NCBI RefSeq assembly: GCF_002261265.1
Contig: NZ_NEVK01000004.1
Coordinates: forward strand, 1-64,000
Source of the DNA: Bordetella genomosp. 7
GTDB taxonomy: Bacteria; Pseudomonadota; Gammaproteobacteria; Burkholderiales; Burkholderiaceae_B
DNA: 64,000 bases
Direction of reading: 5' to 3'
The translations under genes and the position numbers were made by a program. A model generated the notes under the pieces. It worked only from the letters and a program-made list of their open reading frames with translations. It was not told where the DNA came from and did no database searches. Positions within the stretch are counted from its first letter, which is position 1. Each line of letters starts with the position of its first letter. This document shows positions 18,885 to 27,226 of the stretch, one piece after another.

Positions 18885-20531
18885 ATGAATCTGTACAACT
18901 TGGCGCTCACCGGGTTGAATGCCTCGCAGGCGGGGCTGGAAGTCACCAGCCACAACATCAACAACTCGGCAACGGTCGGCTACAGCCGCCAGCGCGTGAT
19001 CACCTCGACAGCCGGCGCCACCGAGACGGGGCAGGGTTACTTCGGCCGCGGCGTGCAGGTCGATACCGTCAAGCGCCAGTACGACAGCTTCCTGTATCGC
19101 CAGATGGTAGGCGCCCAGGGTTCGGGCGCCCAGCTGGCCACCCACTACGACCAGATATCGCAGATCAACAACCTGTTCGCCGACCGCACCGTAGGCATCA
19201 CGCCGGCGCTGGAGGGCTTTTTCGCCAGTGTGAACGCCGGCGCGAGCAGCCCTGCCGACCCTGCGGTGCGCCAGGACATGATAGGCAAAACCAACTCGCT
19301 GGTCACGCAGATCAATACGGCCTATCGCGAGCTGCAGAATCTGCGCGACGGGGTCAATACGCAGATCTCGACCACGGTTGAGCAGGTCAACAGCTACCTG
19401 GAGCGCATCAACGACCTGAACCAGCAGATCGTCGTCGCGCAGGGCAAGTCGGGCCATGCGCCTAACGACTTGCTGGACCAGCGCGACCAGGCGCTGTCGG
19501 AGCTCAACCAACTGGTGGGCGTACGTTATTACCAGCAGGGCGACACACTGAACATCACCCTGCAAAGCGGACAGACGCTGTTGTCGGGCACGACCGTGTA
19601 TCCGCTGGCGGCCGTGCAGTCGGCGGCCGATCCCACGCGCATGGCACTGGCCTATTCACTGCCATCGGGCGGCGGCACGACGATAAAAGTGGAGCTTGCC
19701 GACAGCCAGATCAGCGGCGGAAAGCTGGGAGGCTTCCTGCAGTTCCGCAGCGCATCGCTGGACGCGGCGCAAGATCAGCTGGGCCAGCTGGCTGTGGGGC
19801 TGGCGCTGGCGTTCAATGCGCAACACGAGGCGGGGCTGGACCTGAACGGCGATCCTGGCGGGCCCATGTTCGGCCTGGGTGTGCACACAGGCATTCCCAA
19901 GGCCGGAAACGGCGGCGATGGCACGCTGACGGCCGCATTCACCGACGCGGGCGCGTTGCGAGCGACCTCGTACGACATAGTGTTCGATGGCGCCAATTAC
20001 CAGGTCACCCGCCGCTCGGACGGCGCGACGCAGACCTTGACGCCGGCCGGCGCGCCGCCGTCGATCGAGATCGACGGCATGAGCCTGGAGCTGGGCGGCA
20101 CCGCCATGGCCGGCGACAGCTGGACGCTGCAGCCCATGCGCGACGCCGCCCGCGATCTGAGCATGTTGATCACGGACCCGGCCAAGATCGCCCTGGCCGA
20201 CGCGACCGGGGGCACGACCAATGGCGCGAACGGCCTGGAACTCGCCAAGCTGCAGACCACGAAGGTGCTGGCTGGCGGCACGCTGAGCCTGGCCGGGCAG
20301 TTTTCGCAGCTGATCAACAACGTGGGTGTACAGACCCAGCAGATCAAGACTGCCAACACGGCCCAGGGCAACCTGATCACACAGCAGACCTCGGCATACC
20401 TGTCGGTTTCCGGCGTGAACCTCAACGAGGAATACGTCAACCTGACGATCTACCAGGAACAGTACCAGGCCAGCGCCCGGATCCTGGATGTGGCCAGCAC
20501 GGTGTTCGACACCTTGCTCGGCCTGCGCTGA
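18885..20531 (+). CDS. flgK: Flagellar hook-associated protein 1 FlgK
   Basis: First hook-filament junction protein, exported with FlgN. The N-terminus LYNLALTGLNASQAGLEVTS HNI and NNSATVGYSRQRV, the segment FFASVNAGASSPADPAVRQD, and the C-terminus SGVNLNEEYVNLTIYQEQYQ are family hallmarks. 548 residues, normal. It is the first gene behind the sigma-28 promoter at 18813; flgL follows after 43 bases. Confidence 0.96.
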   Translation: MNLYNLALTGLNASQAGLEVTSHNINNSATVGYSRQRVITSTAGATETGQGYFGRGVQVDTVKRQYDSFLYRQMVGAQGSGAQLATHYDQISQINNLFADRTVGITPALEGFFASVNAGASSPADPAVRQDMIGKTNSLVTQINTAYRELQNLRDGVNTQISTTVEQVNSYLERINDLNQQIVVAQGKSGHAPNDLLDQRDQALSELNQLVGVRYYQQGDTLNITLQSGQTLLSGTTVYPLAAVQSAADPTRMALAYSLPSGGGTTIKVELADSQISGGKLGGFLQFRSASLDAAQDQLGQLAVGLALAFNAQHEAGLDLNGDPGGPMFGLGVHTGIPKAGNGGDGTLTAAFTDAGALRATSYDIVFDGANYQVTRRSDGATQTLTPAGAPPSIEIDGMSLELGGTAMAGDSWTLQPMRDAARDLSMLITDPAKIALADATGGTTNGANGLELAKLQTTKVLAGGTLSLAGQFSQLINNVGVQTQQIKTANTAQGNLITQQTSAYLSVSGVNLNEEYVNLTIYQEQYQASARILDVASTVFDTLLGLR

Positions 20532-20574
20532 TGCGGTTGATTGCAGCTGACTGATACGGACCGGAGCTTTTACC

Positions 20575-21801
20575 ATGCGCCTGAGCACTTCTCTTATCTA
20601 CCAGAACGGCCTGAACGGCATCCTCAAGCAAGAAGCGACGTTGTCGCGCCTGCAGGAACAGCTGGCCAGCGGCCGCCGCGTGCTGACGCCGGCCGATGAT
20701 CCGCTTGCCGCCTCGCTGGCGGTGAATGTGTCGCAGACATCGAGCATGAATGCGACCTACGCGAACAACCGCGATACGGCCAAGCAGACCCTGGGCCTGG
20801 AAAGCAATGCCCTGGCGTCCTCGGTGACCACGCTGCAGTCGGTGCTGCAACGGGTTGTGCAGGCGGGCGGCACGCTCAGCGACCCTGACCGCCAGGCGCT
20901 GGTGGCCGAGCTCCAGGCCGCGCGCGAGCAACTGGTGGGCCTGGCCAACGCCACGGACGGCAACGGGCAATACCTGTTTTCGGGCCACGACGGTTACGCG
21001 CAACCGGTGACACTCAATGCCGATGGTTCGGTCACTTATGGCGGCGACAATGGCCAGCGCATCATCCAGGTAGACCAGAGCCGCCAGATGGCCGGCAGCG
21101 ATGTGATCGCCGATATCTTCGGCAAGGCGGCCAGCGGATCGATGGCCTACATCATGCAGGCCGGGGCCGCCAACACGGGAACCGGGCAGTTCGGCAAGGT
21201 GTCATTCGACGCCCCGGCCGCTGGCAACAACGTGGGGCAGGACTTCATCATTACATTCTCGGACGTGGGCGGCGTGCTGAGCTACACGGCCGACACGGTG
21301 CCGGGTTCGGTGCCTGCGCCGGCGCCGGTGCCGTTCGTGGAAGGGCAGACCATAGACATGGGCGGCGTCAGGGCCAGCATCTCGGGGCAGCCCGCTGCGG
21401 GGGATACCTACACGGTGCAAACGCCCAAGGCATCGAACATGGATATGTTCGAGACGCTCGGCGACCTGATCGACACCCTGGCCACGCCCGCCATGGACGA
21501 CCCGGCGGCGATGACGGCCATCAACAACATGCTGGCCACCGCCAACCGCAAACTGTCACTGACGCTGGACAACGTGCTGACCGTGCAGGCCTCGGTGGGC
21601 GCGCGCCTGAACGAGCTCGACGCCCTGGACTCGGTGGGCGCGCAACGCACGTTGTCGTATACCAAGCAGCTGTCCGACCTGGAAGACGTCGACGTCTATA
21701 GCGTGACTTCCCAGCTGTTGCTGCGCAAGGTGGCGCTGGACGCCGCAGCGGCGTCGTTCTCGACCATCCAGGGTTCCAGCCTGTTCAGCCGCGGGCGTTG
21801 A
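20575..21801 (+). CDS. flgL: Flagellar hook-associated protein 3 FlgL
   Basis: Second hook-filament junction protein. The N-terminus MRLSTSLIYQNGLNGILKQE and the flagellin-like segment LASGRRVLTPADDPLAASLA are typical, as is the C-terminal coiled region (LSYTKQLSDLEDVDVYSVTS). 408 residues, somewhat longer than enteric FlgL (about 317), with the extra length in the central exposed domain. GGAGC lies before the ATG. The next MCP gene starts 44 bases after the stop. Confidence 0.95.
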   Translation: MRLSTSLIYQNGLNGILKQEATLSRLQEQLASGRRVLTPADDPLAASLAVNVSQTSSMNATYANNRDTAKQTLGLESNALASSVTTLQSVLQRVVQAGGTLSDPDRQALVAELQAAREQLVGLANATDGNGQYLFSGHDGYAQPVTLNADGSVTYGGDNGQRIIQVDQSRQMAGSDVIADIFGKAASGSMAYIMQAGAANTGTGQFGKVSFDAPAAGNNVGQDFIITFSDVGGVLSYTADTVPGSVPAPAPVPFVEGQTIDMGGVRASISGQPAAGDTYTVQTPKASNMDMFETLGDLIDTLATPAMDDPAAMTAINNMLATANRKLSLTLDNVLTVQASVGARLNELDALDSVGAQRTLSYTKQLSDLEDVDVYSVTSQLLLRKVALDAAAASFSTIQGSSLFSRGR

Positions 21802-21845
21802 GCCCTTTGGCGCTTTACTGTTTATCTCTTTATAGACCCAGGATC

Positions 21846-23759
21846 ATGCTGTCAAATTTGAAAGTTCGCACCGGCATACTGCTTGTGCTCGGCGTATTGT
21901 TGCTGGCGCTGCTGGTGTCCAACGCGGCTGCGTGGTTGGCCATGTACTCCAGCAACGACAAGCTCGACCGGGTCAACGCCGTGTACTCCAATCAGGTGAC
22001 GCCGGTATACCAGGCGGTCACGCTGCTGCAGCGCGCCCGCTTGAGCGGATCTGCGTCGCTCGTTGAACTGCAGGAGGGCCGCCTGCGCGAATCGAGCCAG
22101 TCGCTGAATGAGGCGCGTACGGCCAGCGCGAGTGCGGCGCGGCTGATCACCGCGTTCATGGACATGACCAAGAGCGAGGCGCTGGAGCAGAAAGCCCAGG
22201 CGCTGAATGCCGCCTACCAGCGCTATGCCGGCAGCGCAGCGCGACAGTTCGATGCGATGGACAGGCAGGACCTGCGCGCTTTCATCGAACAGAATACCGG
22301 TACGCAGGCCGCGGCGGCGGCCTTCGACCAGGCGTTCTCGGATTATCTCCAGTTCGTCAATACGCGCACTGACCAGCTCGTAGTCGATGCCAGAGCCGAC
22401 TACATGCTGTCGCGCACGGTGTCCATTGCACTGGTGCTGATTTCGCTCGTGCTGGCCGGCCTGTGCTGGGTCTTTATGCAACGCAGCGTGCTCCGGCCCC
22501 TGCGGGAAGCTGGCCAGCACTTTGACAAGATTGCCAACGGGGACCTGACGGCGCGGGTAGAGGTTCGCAACAGCAACGAGATAGGCCAGTTGTTTGCGGC
22601 GCTCAAGCGGATGCAGGAGAACCTGGCGCGCACGGTGTCGCAGGTTCGTCGCGGGGTTGACGAGATCAACGTGGGTTCGCGGGAGATATCGGCGGGCAAC
22701 ACGGACCTGAGCAGCCGCACGGAGCAGCAGGCCGCGTCGCTGGAGGAGACGGCCGCGTCGATGGAGGAGCTGGCCTCGACGGTCAAGCAGAATGCGGACA
22801 ACGCGCGCCAGGCCAATCAGCTGGCGGCCAGCGCCTCGGACGTTGCCGAGCGTGGCGGCGAGGCGGTGTCGGAGGTGGTCAACACGATGGAGGCGATCTC
22901 GGCGAGTTCGCGCAAGATTTCCGAGATTGTGTCGGTGATTGACGGCATTGCGTTCCAGACGAACATACTGGCGCTGAATGCGGCGGTGGAAGCGGCGCGC
23001 GCGGGCGAGCAGGGCAAGGGCTTTGCGGTGGTGGCCGGCGAGGTTCGTTCGCTGGCGCAGCGCAGCGCGCAGGCGGCCAAAGAGATCAAGGTGCTGATCG
23101 AGGACTCGGTGAGCAAGGTGGGCACGGGCTCGCAGCAGGTGGAGCGGGCCGGTTCGACGATGCAGGAGATTGTGGCGTCGGTCAAGCGGGTGACGGACAT
23201 CATGGGCGAGATATCGGCGGCCTCGGAGGAGCAGTCGGGCGGTATCGAGCAGGTCAACCGCGCGGTGTCGCAGATGGACGAGGTGACGCAGCAGAACGCG
23301 GCGCAGGTCGAGGAAGCGGCCGCGGCGGCGGGTTCGCTGCAGGAGCAGGCGCAGCGCCTGGCCGAAGCCGTGGCGGTGTTCAAGATCAATACCGGCGAAG
23401 TCATCGAAGTGCCCGCGCAGCAGTTGAGCGCGCAGCGCGCGCCGCGCGTGGCCGATGGCGCGCGCCCGCCCGCTGCCCCTGGCCAGCCCAGGCAGGCCAT
23501 GCCCGAGTCGGCGCCGCGGCAGCTGAAGGCCGCCCAGCCTGCACAGGAACCTGCCCGCGCGGCGACGCGTCCGCAAGCGGCCGCCGCGCCGGCCGCCGGG
23601 GCTGCCCCGCAGGCTCGGCGCAAGGTTGCCGCGCACCAGGCTTCCGATGGCGCCGTGGCGCCTAGGTCCGCGCGCGCTTTCACGCCGCAACGGGCGGCGG
23701 CGGGCTCGCAGGCGAACCCGCGCGCATCGTCGGCCGACGACGATTGGGAATCCTTCTGA
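21846..23759 (+). CDS. Methyl-accepting chemotaxis protein with C-terminal WESF pentapeptide
   Basis: Chemoreceptor of 637 residues. A membrane segment (about 10-32), a ~160-residue helical periplasmic domain of four-helix-bundle type, a second membrane segment (about 195-215) and HAMP are followed by the signalling module. From 22509 the module is almost identical to those of the MCPs at 1 and 24.3 kb; one base (A at 23305, giving NAAQ instead of NAAL) differs. A ~95-residue Ala/Pro/Arg-rich tail ends DDDWESF, the classic CheR/CheB docking pentapeptide absent from the other two. I chose ATG 21846 because the membrane anchor starts there; the frame extends upstream to 21798. Confidence 0.95.
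   Translation: MLSNLKVRTGILLVLGVLLLALLVSNAAAWLAMYSSNDKLDRVNAVYSNQVTPVYQAVTLLQRARLSGSASLVELQEGRLRESSQSLNEARTASASAARLITAFMDMTKSEALEQKAQALNAAYQRYAGSAARQFDAMDRQDLRAFIEQNTGTQAAAAAFDQAFSDYLQFVNTRTDQLVVDARADYMLSRTVSIALVLISLVLAGLCWVFMQRSVLRPLREAGQHFDKIANGDLTARVEVRNSNEIGQLFAALKRMQENLARTVSQVRRGVDEINVGSREISAGNTDLSSRTEQQAASLEETAASMEELASTVKQNADNARQANQLAASASDVAERGGEAVSEVVNTMEAISASSRKISEIVSVIDGIAFQTNILALNAAVEAARAGEQGKGFAVVAGEVRSLAQRSAQAAKEIKVLIEDSVSKVGTGSQQVERAGSTMQEIVASVKRVTDIMGEISAASEEQSGGIEQVNRAVSQMDEVTQQNAAQVEEAAAAAGSLQEQAQRLAEAVAVFKINTGEVIEVPAQQLSAQRAPRVADGARPPAAPGQPRQAMPESAPRQLKAAQPAQEPARAATRPQAAAAPAAGAAPQARRKVAAHQASDGAVAPRSARAFTPQRAAAGSQANPRASSADDDWESF
22509..23463 (+). repeat. MCP signalling-module repeat, copy 2
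   Basis: Direct repeat covering HAMP and the cytoplasmic signalling domain. Positions 22542-23463 match window bases 1-922 with one substitution seen (23305 against 764). Positions 22509-23430 match 25074-25995. The sequence agrees in third codon positions as well, while flanking parts of the genes are unrelated. Copy 1 is cut by the window start. Confidence 0.9.
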
Positions 23760-24211
23760 TGCATGCGCAGATGATGCGCGTTCGCCTGGCGCAAACGGGT
23801 ATGCGCATGGCGACGGCGGTACTGGCCATGGCGGCCCTGCTGTCGGGCTGCATGACTACCGGCCGAAACTTCGACGCGTCGCAGTTGTCGGCGCTGACGC
23901 CGGGCGTGTCGACCATGGACGAGGCCGCCTATGCATTGGGGGCCGCGCCGCAGACGCTGTACGGCCAATCCGACGGAAGCACCCTGGCACTGTGGTCGTA
24001 CCACGCTACCTGGGTGACCGACGGTCTGTACGGCCGCAAGCAGGCCTTGTTGCGTTTCGGCCCCGACGGCCGACTGCTGGGCCTGGTGGACAGCACCAAC
24101 GTTTTGCTGGAGCCGTGGGAGCGGCGCAAGTTGCTGGGTCCGCCGCCGGCGCGGCTGGATGGGCCCGCCGGCGCTCCCTGGGCTGCAGTGCCGGCGCCGC
24201 CGGCGCAATGA
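23759..24211 (+). CDS. Small lipoprotein with BamE/SmpA-like domain
   Basis: 150 residues. The ATG overlaps the MCP stop by one base, so it is translationally coupled to the receptor. The N-terminus is a lipoprotein signal ending ALLSGCMTTG, so the mature lipidated Cys is about residue 31. The core (LTPGVSTMDEAAYALGAAPQ and QALLRFGPDGRLLGLVDSTN) has the pattern of BamE/SmpA-type outer-membrane lipoproteins, where a start helix follows a conserved L-x-x-G-x-S/T. The C-terminal 25 residues are Pro/Ala-rich. Function in a chemotaxis context is unknown. A hairpin with a short T run follows. Confidence 0.75.
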   Translation: MHAQMMRVRLAQTGMRMATAVLAMAALLSGCMTTGRNFDASQLSALTPGVSTMDEAAYALGAAPQTLYGQSDGSTLALWSYHATWVTDGLYGRKQALLRFGPDGRLLGLVDSTNVLLEPWERRKLLGPPPARLDGPAGAPWAAVPAPPAQ

Positions 24212-24244
24212 CCGCAGTGGCGCGATCAGCCAGGGTCTAACGGA

Positions 24245-24274
24245 CGCCGGCGCACGCCGGCGATGTGTGTTTTT
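24245..24274 (+). terminator. Possible intrinsic terminator after the lipoprotein gene
   Basis: CGCCGGCG occurs twice (24245-24252 and 24255-24262) and, being self-complementary, can pair across a short loop. Five T bases follow at 24270-24274 after a seven-base gap. It would end the flgK-flgL-MCP-lipoprotein transcript before the next MCP gene. The offset of the T run lowers confidence. Confidence 0.4.
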
Positions 24275-24302
24275 CCGAATATTCGTGATGGACGGGGAAG
24301 CT

Positions 24303-26027
24303 ATGGAAGCGAGTTACGACGCCGGTACCAAGCCGGCCAAGACCAAGAAGCGGGCGCGCGCCCCGAAACAGAAACGATCCTGGAAGATCCGCGACGCGCG
24401 GGTGGGCACCTTGCTGCTGGCGGTAATGGCCTTCTTCGCGCTGCTGATTGCAGCCGTGGGCGTGCTGGCGGCGTACTTCCTGCAGACCAACTATGAATCG
24501 ATCCGCCGGATCCAGGACCTGACGGACCGCGCCAAACAGGTCGAGATCATCAACAGCGACATGCTGCGCGCACGCGTCGACCTGATGGTGGCTGCGCGCT
24601 ATTTGCAGGAGTCTGGCTGGGGGTCGGGCGAAAGCGCGGCGCAAGGCGCCAAGGAAGCGCTCGATTCCGCCACCACCCGCCTTGATGGCGTGCGCAAGCG
24701 CTTCTCGGACTTCCAGCAGAATATGCTGGAAGACGACACCGGCCGCCGTCTGTCGATGAACCTGGTACGCCGCTACCGCGCGTATATCGATGATGGGGTC
24801 GATACGATGGTCGAAGCCCTGCGCAGCGAAGACTATTCGACCTTTTACATGGTCAACAATGAGTATGGCACGCCGCGCAGCGCGACCTTCATCGAGGCTA
24901 TCGCGGAGTTCAGCGACTATATCCAGGCGCAGCAGAGCGCCAACGTGGCGGCGGCGCAGGCCAACTTCCAGCGCGCGGTGGCTGCGGTCGGCGTGGCGGT
25001 GGCGCTGGCGCTGGTGTTGATGCTGGTAGCGCGCATGGTGTTCGGCCGGCTGGTCGTGCGTCCCCTGGTCGAGGCTGGCCAGCACTTTGACAAGATTGCC
25101 AACGGGGACCTGACGGCGCGGGTAGAGGTTCGCAACAGCAACGAGATAGGCCAGTTGTTTGCGGCGCTCAAGCGGATGCAGGAGAACCTGGCGCGCACGG
25201 TGTCGCAGGTTCGTCGCGGGGTTGACGAGATCAACGTGGGTTCGCGGGAGATATCGGCGGGCAACACGGACCTGAGCAGCCGCACGGAGCAGCAGGCCGC
25301 GTCGCTGGAGGAGACGGCCGCGTCGATGGAGGAGCTGGCCTCGACGGTCAAGCAGAATGCGGACAACGCGCGCCAGGCCAATCAGCTGGCGGCCAGCGCC
25401 TCGGACGTTGCCGAGCGTGGCGGCGAGGCGGTGTCGGAGGTGGTCAACACGATGGAGGCGATCTCGGCGAGTTCGCGCAAGATTTCCGAGATTGTGTCGG
25501 TGATTGACGGCATTGCGTTCCAGACGAACATACTGGCGCTGAATGCGGCGGTGGAAGCGGCGCGCGCGGGCGAGCAGGGCAAGGGCTTTGCGGTGGTGGC
25601 CGGCGAGGTTCGTTCGCTGGCGCAGCGCAGCGCGCAGGCGGCCAAAGAGATCAAGGTGCTGATCGAGGACTCGGTGAGCAAGGTGGGCACGGGCTCGCAG
25701 CAGGTGGAGCGGGCCGGTTCGACGATGCAGGAGATTGTGGCGTCGGTCAAGCGGGTGACGGACATCATGGGCGAGATATCGGCGGCCTCGGAGGAGCAGT
25801 CGGGCGGTATCGAGCAGGTCAACCGCGCGGTGTCGCAGATGGACGAGGTGACGCAGCAGAACGCGGCGCTGGTCGAGGAAGCGGCCGCGGCGGCGGGTTC
25901 GCTGCAGGAGCAGGCGCAGCGCCTGGCCGAAGCCGTGGCGGTGTTCAAGATCAATACCGGCGAAGTCATCGAAGTGCCCGCGCAGCAGTTGAGCGGCTAC
26001 GCAGCGCCCATGGTGGCGCAGGGCTAA
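24303..26027 (+). CDS. Methyl-accepting chemotaxis protein
   Basis: Chemoreceptor of 574 residues. A Lys/Arg-rich cytoplasmic N-terminus (about 1-35) precedes a membrane segment (about 36-60), a helical periplasmic domain, a second membrane segment (about 222-245), HAMP and the signalling module. Bases 25074-25995 repeat those of the MCP at 21.8 kb. It ends shortly after the repeat with GYAAPMVAQG and has no WESF pentapeptide. Start chosen at 24303 because GACGGGGAAG lies six bases ahead; ATG 24288 is also in frame. It converges on fliR. Confidence 0.94.
   Translation: MEASYDAGTKPAKTKKRARAPKQKRSWKIRDARVGTLLLAVMAFFALLIAAVGVLAAYFLQTNYESIRRIQDLTDRAKQVEIINSDMLRARVDLMVAARYLQESGWGSGESAAQGAKEALDSATTRLDGVRKRFSDFQQNMLEDDTGRRLSMNLVRRYRAYIDDGVDTMVEALRSEDYSTFYMVNNEYGTPRSATFIEAIAEFSDYIQAQQSANVAAAQANFQRAVAAVGVAVALALVLMLVARMVFGRLVVRPLVEAGQHFDKIANGDLTARVEVRNSNEIGQLFAALKRMQENLARTVSQVRRGVDEINVGSREISAGNTDLSSRTEQQAASLEETAASMEELASTVKQNADNARQANQLAASASDVAERGGEAVSEVVNTMEAISASSRKISEIVSVIDGIAFQTNILALNAAVEAARAGEQGKGFAVVAGEVRSLAQRSAQAAKEIKVLIEDSVSKVGTGSQQVERAGSTMQEIVASVKRVTDIMGEISAASEEQSGGIEQVNRAVSQMDEVTQQNAALVEEAAAAAGSLQEQAQRLAEAVAVFKINTGEVIEVPAQQLSGYAAPMVAQG
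25074..25995 (+). repeat. MCP signalling-module repeat, copy 3
   Basis: Direct repeat of 22509-23430, and from 25107 of window bases 1-889. No difference from copy 1 was seen by eye. It starts at GCTGGCCAGCAC within HAMP and stops inside the codons for QQLSG, where the three genes take different tails. The only intact gene between copies 2 and 3 is the lipoprotein. Confidence 0.9.
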
Positions 26028-26064
26028 GCCGGGCGTGCCCCGCGCGATGCGGGTGCGCGCCACG

Positions 26065-26093
26065 GGTGCCTGGCTTCCGTGAAGTCAGGCACC
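26065..26093. terminator. Long hairpin between convergent MCP and fliR
   Basis: GGTGCCTG (26065-26072) pairs with CAGGCACC (26086-26093). Inside, a G-T pair and CTTC/GAAG continue the stem to a CGT loop, giving 13 pairs in 29 bases. No T run lies on either side. It sits between two convergent genes and is a likely two-way transcript end. It is similar to the hairpin at 2891-2920 (GGTGYCTG...CAGRCAYC). Confidence 0.5.
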
Positions 26094-26125
26094 GCCGGCA
26101 CAATGCCCGTCATGGGCAGCGCCGG

Positions 26126-26917
26126 TCAGCCCAAACCGGCCAGCCTGGCCACCACTTCACCCATCGTATGCAGGCCGTCCCGTATCAGGCCTTCCAGGAA
26201 TCCCGCAGACTGGGGCAGGACGGCGGTCAGCAGCAACAGGCCGGTGATGAGACTGACCGGGAACCCCACGGCAAAAACCGACAACTGGGGAGACGCGCGA
26301 TTCAGTATGCCCATCGCCAGGTTGATGGTGAGCAGCGCGCATATCAGCGGCAGGGCCAGCAACAGTCCCGATACGAAGATGGTCTGGCCCCATTGCGCCA
26401 CGACCGCCCAGCCTTCCCGGTGCAGCGACAGGTCGGCCAGGGGCAGGGTATCGAACGAATGAACCAGCCCCGCCAATACCAGCAGGTGTCCATCGAGCGC
26501 CAGGAACACCAGCATCGTCACGATATTGAACAGGCGCGACAGCACGGCAGTATTGGCGCCCGTGCCCGGATCGAAGAACGAGGCGAAGGACAGCCCCATC
26601 TGCAGCCCTACGAACTCGCCCGCGGTCTGCACCGCAGCGAACACCACGCGCATGGTAAAGCCCATGGCCAGCCCGATCAGCACCTGCTGCGCCAGCAGCC
26701 ACAACCCGGCAAACGACCCCGGCGGAATGGGCGGCGGCGCGGGCAGGCCGGGCACGATGGCGACGGTCAGCACGAATGCCAGTCCCACCTTGACCCGCAC
26801 GGGCACGCTGGATTCGGAAAAAAGGGGAGCCGTGCCCACCAATGCCAGGATGCGCACGAAAGGCCACAGGAATTGCAGCAGCCAGCCATCTAGCTGTTGC
26901 TGGGTGAAGGCAATCAT
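26126..26917 (-). CDS. fliR: Flagellar export apparatus protein FliR
   Basis: Inner-membrane component of the export-gate channel formed by FliP, FliQ and FliR. 263 residues with six hydrophobic segments. MIAFTQQQLDGWLLQFLWPF and GFTMRVVFAAVQTAGEFVGLQMGL are typical. It is the last gene of the long fliF-to-fliR operon on the - strand and converges on the MCP gene. Confidence 0.95.
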   Translation of the reverse strand: MIAFTQQQLDGWLLQFLWPFVRILALVGTAPLFSESSVPVRVKVGLAFVLTVAIVPGLPAPPPIPPGSFAGLWLLAQQVLIGLAMGFTMRVVFAAVQTAGEFVGLQMGLSFASFFDPGTGANTAVLSRLFNIVTMLVFLALDGHLLVLAGLVHSFDTLPLADLSLHREGWAVVAQWGQTIFVSGLLLALPLICALLTINLAMGILNRASPQLSVFAVGFPVSLITGLLLLTAVLPQSAGFLEGLIRDGLHTMGEVVARLAGLG

Positions 26918-26944
26918 CTCTACAGCGCGGACGGCGTGGCGGCG

Positions 26945-27214
26945 CTACGACACCAGCAACGGAATCTGGCCGATCAGCTGGCGGATGTAGTCCGTCATCA
27001 GGCCGAGCAGCCACGGGCCCAGCAGCACCAGTACGCCGCACATGGCCACCAGCTTGGGAATGAACGACAGTGTCATTTCGTTGATCTGCGTCGCGGCCTG
27101 GAATATGGCGATCACCAGGCCGACCACCATCGTCACGAGCAGCAGCGGGCCGGCCATGGCCAGCGCCACCTTGAGCGCCTGGTAGGTCATGGACATGACG
27201 GTTTCAGGAGTCAC
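26945..27214 (-). CDS. fliQ: Flagellar export apparatus protein FliQ
   Basis: Small inner-membrane component of the export gate. 89 residues with two membrane hairpin helices (about 15-40 and 50-78). MTPETVMSMTYQALKVALAM and AIFQAATQINEMTLSFIPKL are family signatures, and the length equals enteric FliQ. It lies between fliP and fliR. Confidence 0.96.
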   Translation of the reverse strand: MTPETVMSMTYQALKVALAMAGPLLLVTMVVGLVIAIFQAATQINEMTLSFIPKLVAMCGVLVLLGPWLLGLMTDYIRQLIGQIPLLVS

Positions 27215-27226
27215 GGCTTGCTCCGG

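Noticed and set aside
21852-23690. Long - strand frames (about 600 codons) opposite both complete MCP genes
   Set aside because: They repeat only because the MCP modules repeat; Leu/Arg/His-rich translations look random.
22509-25995. MCP repeats as a mobile element or transposon
   Set aside because: No transposase, terminal inverted repeats or target duplications; the repeated tract is purely coding for a receptor domain.
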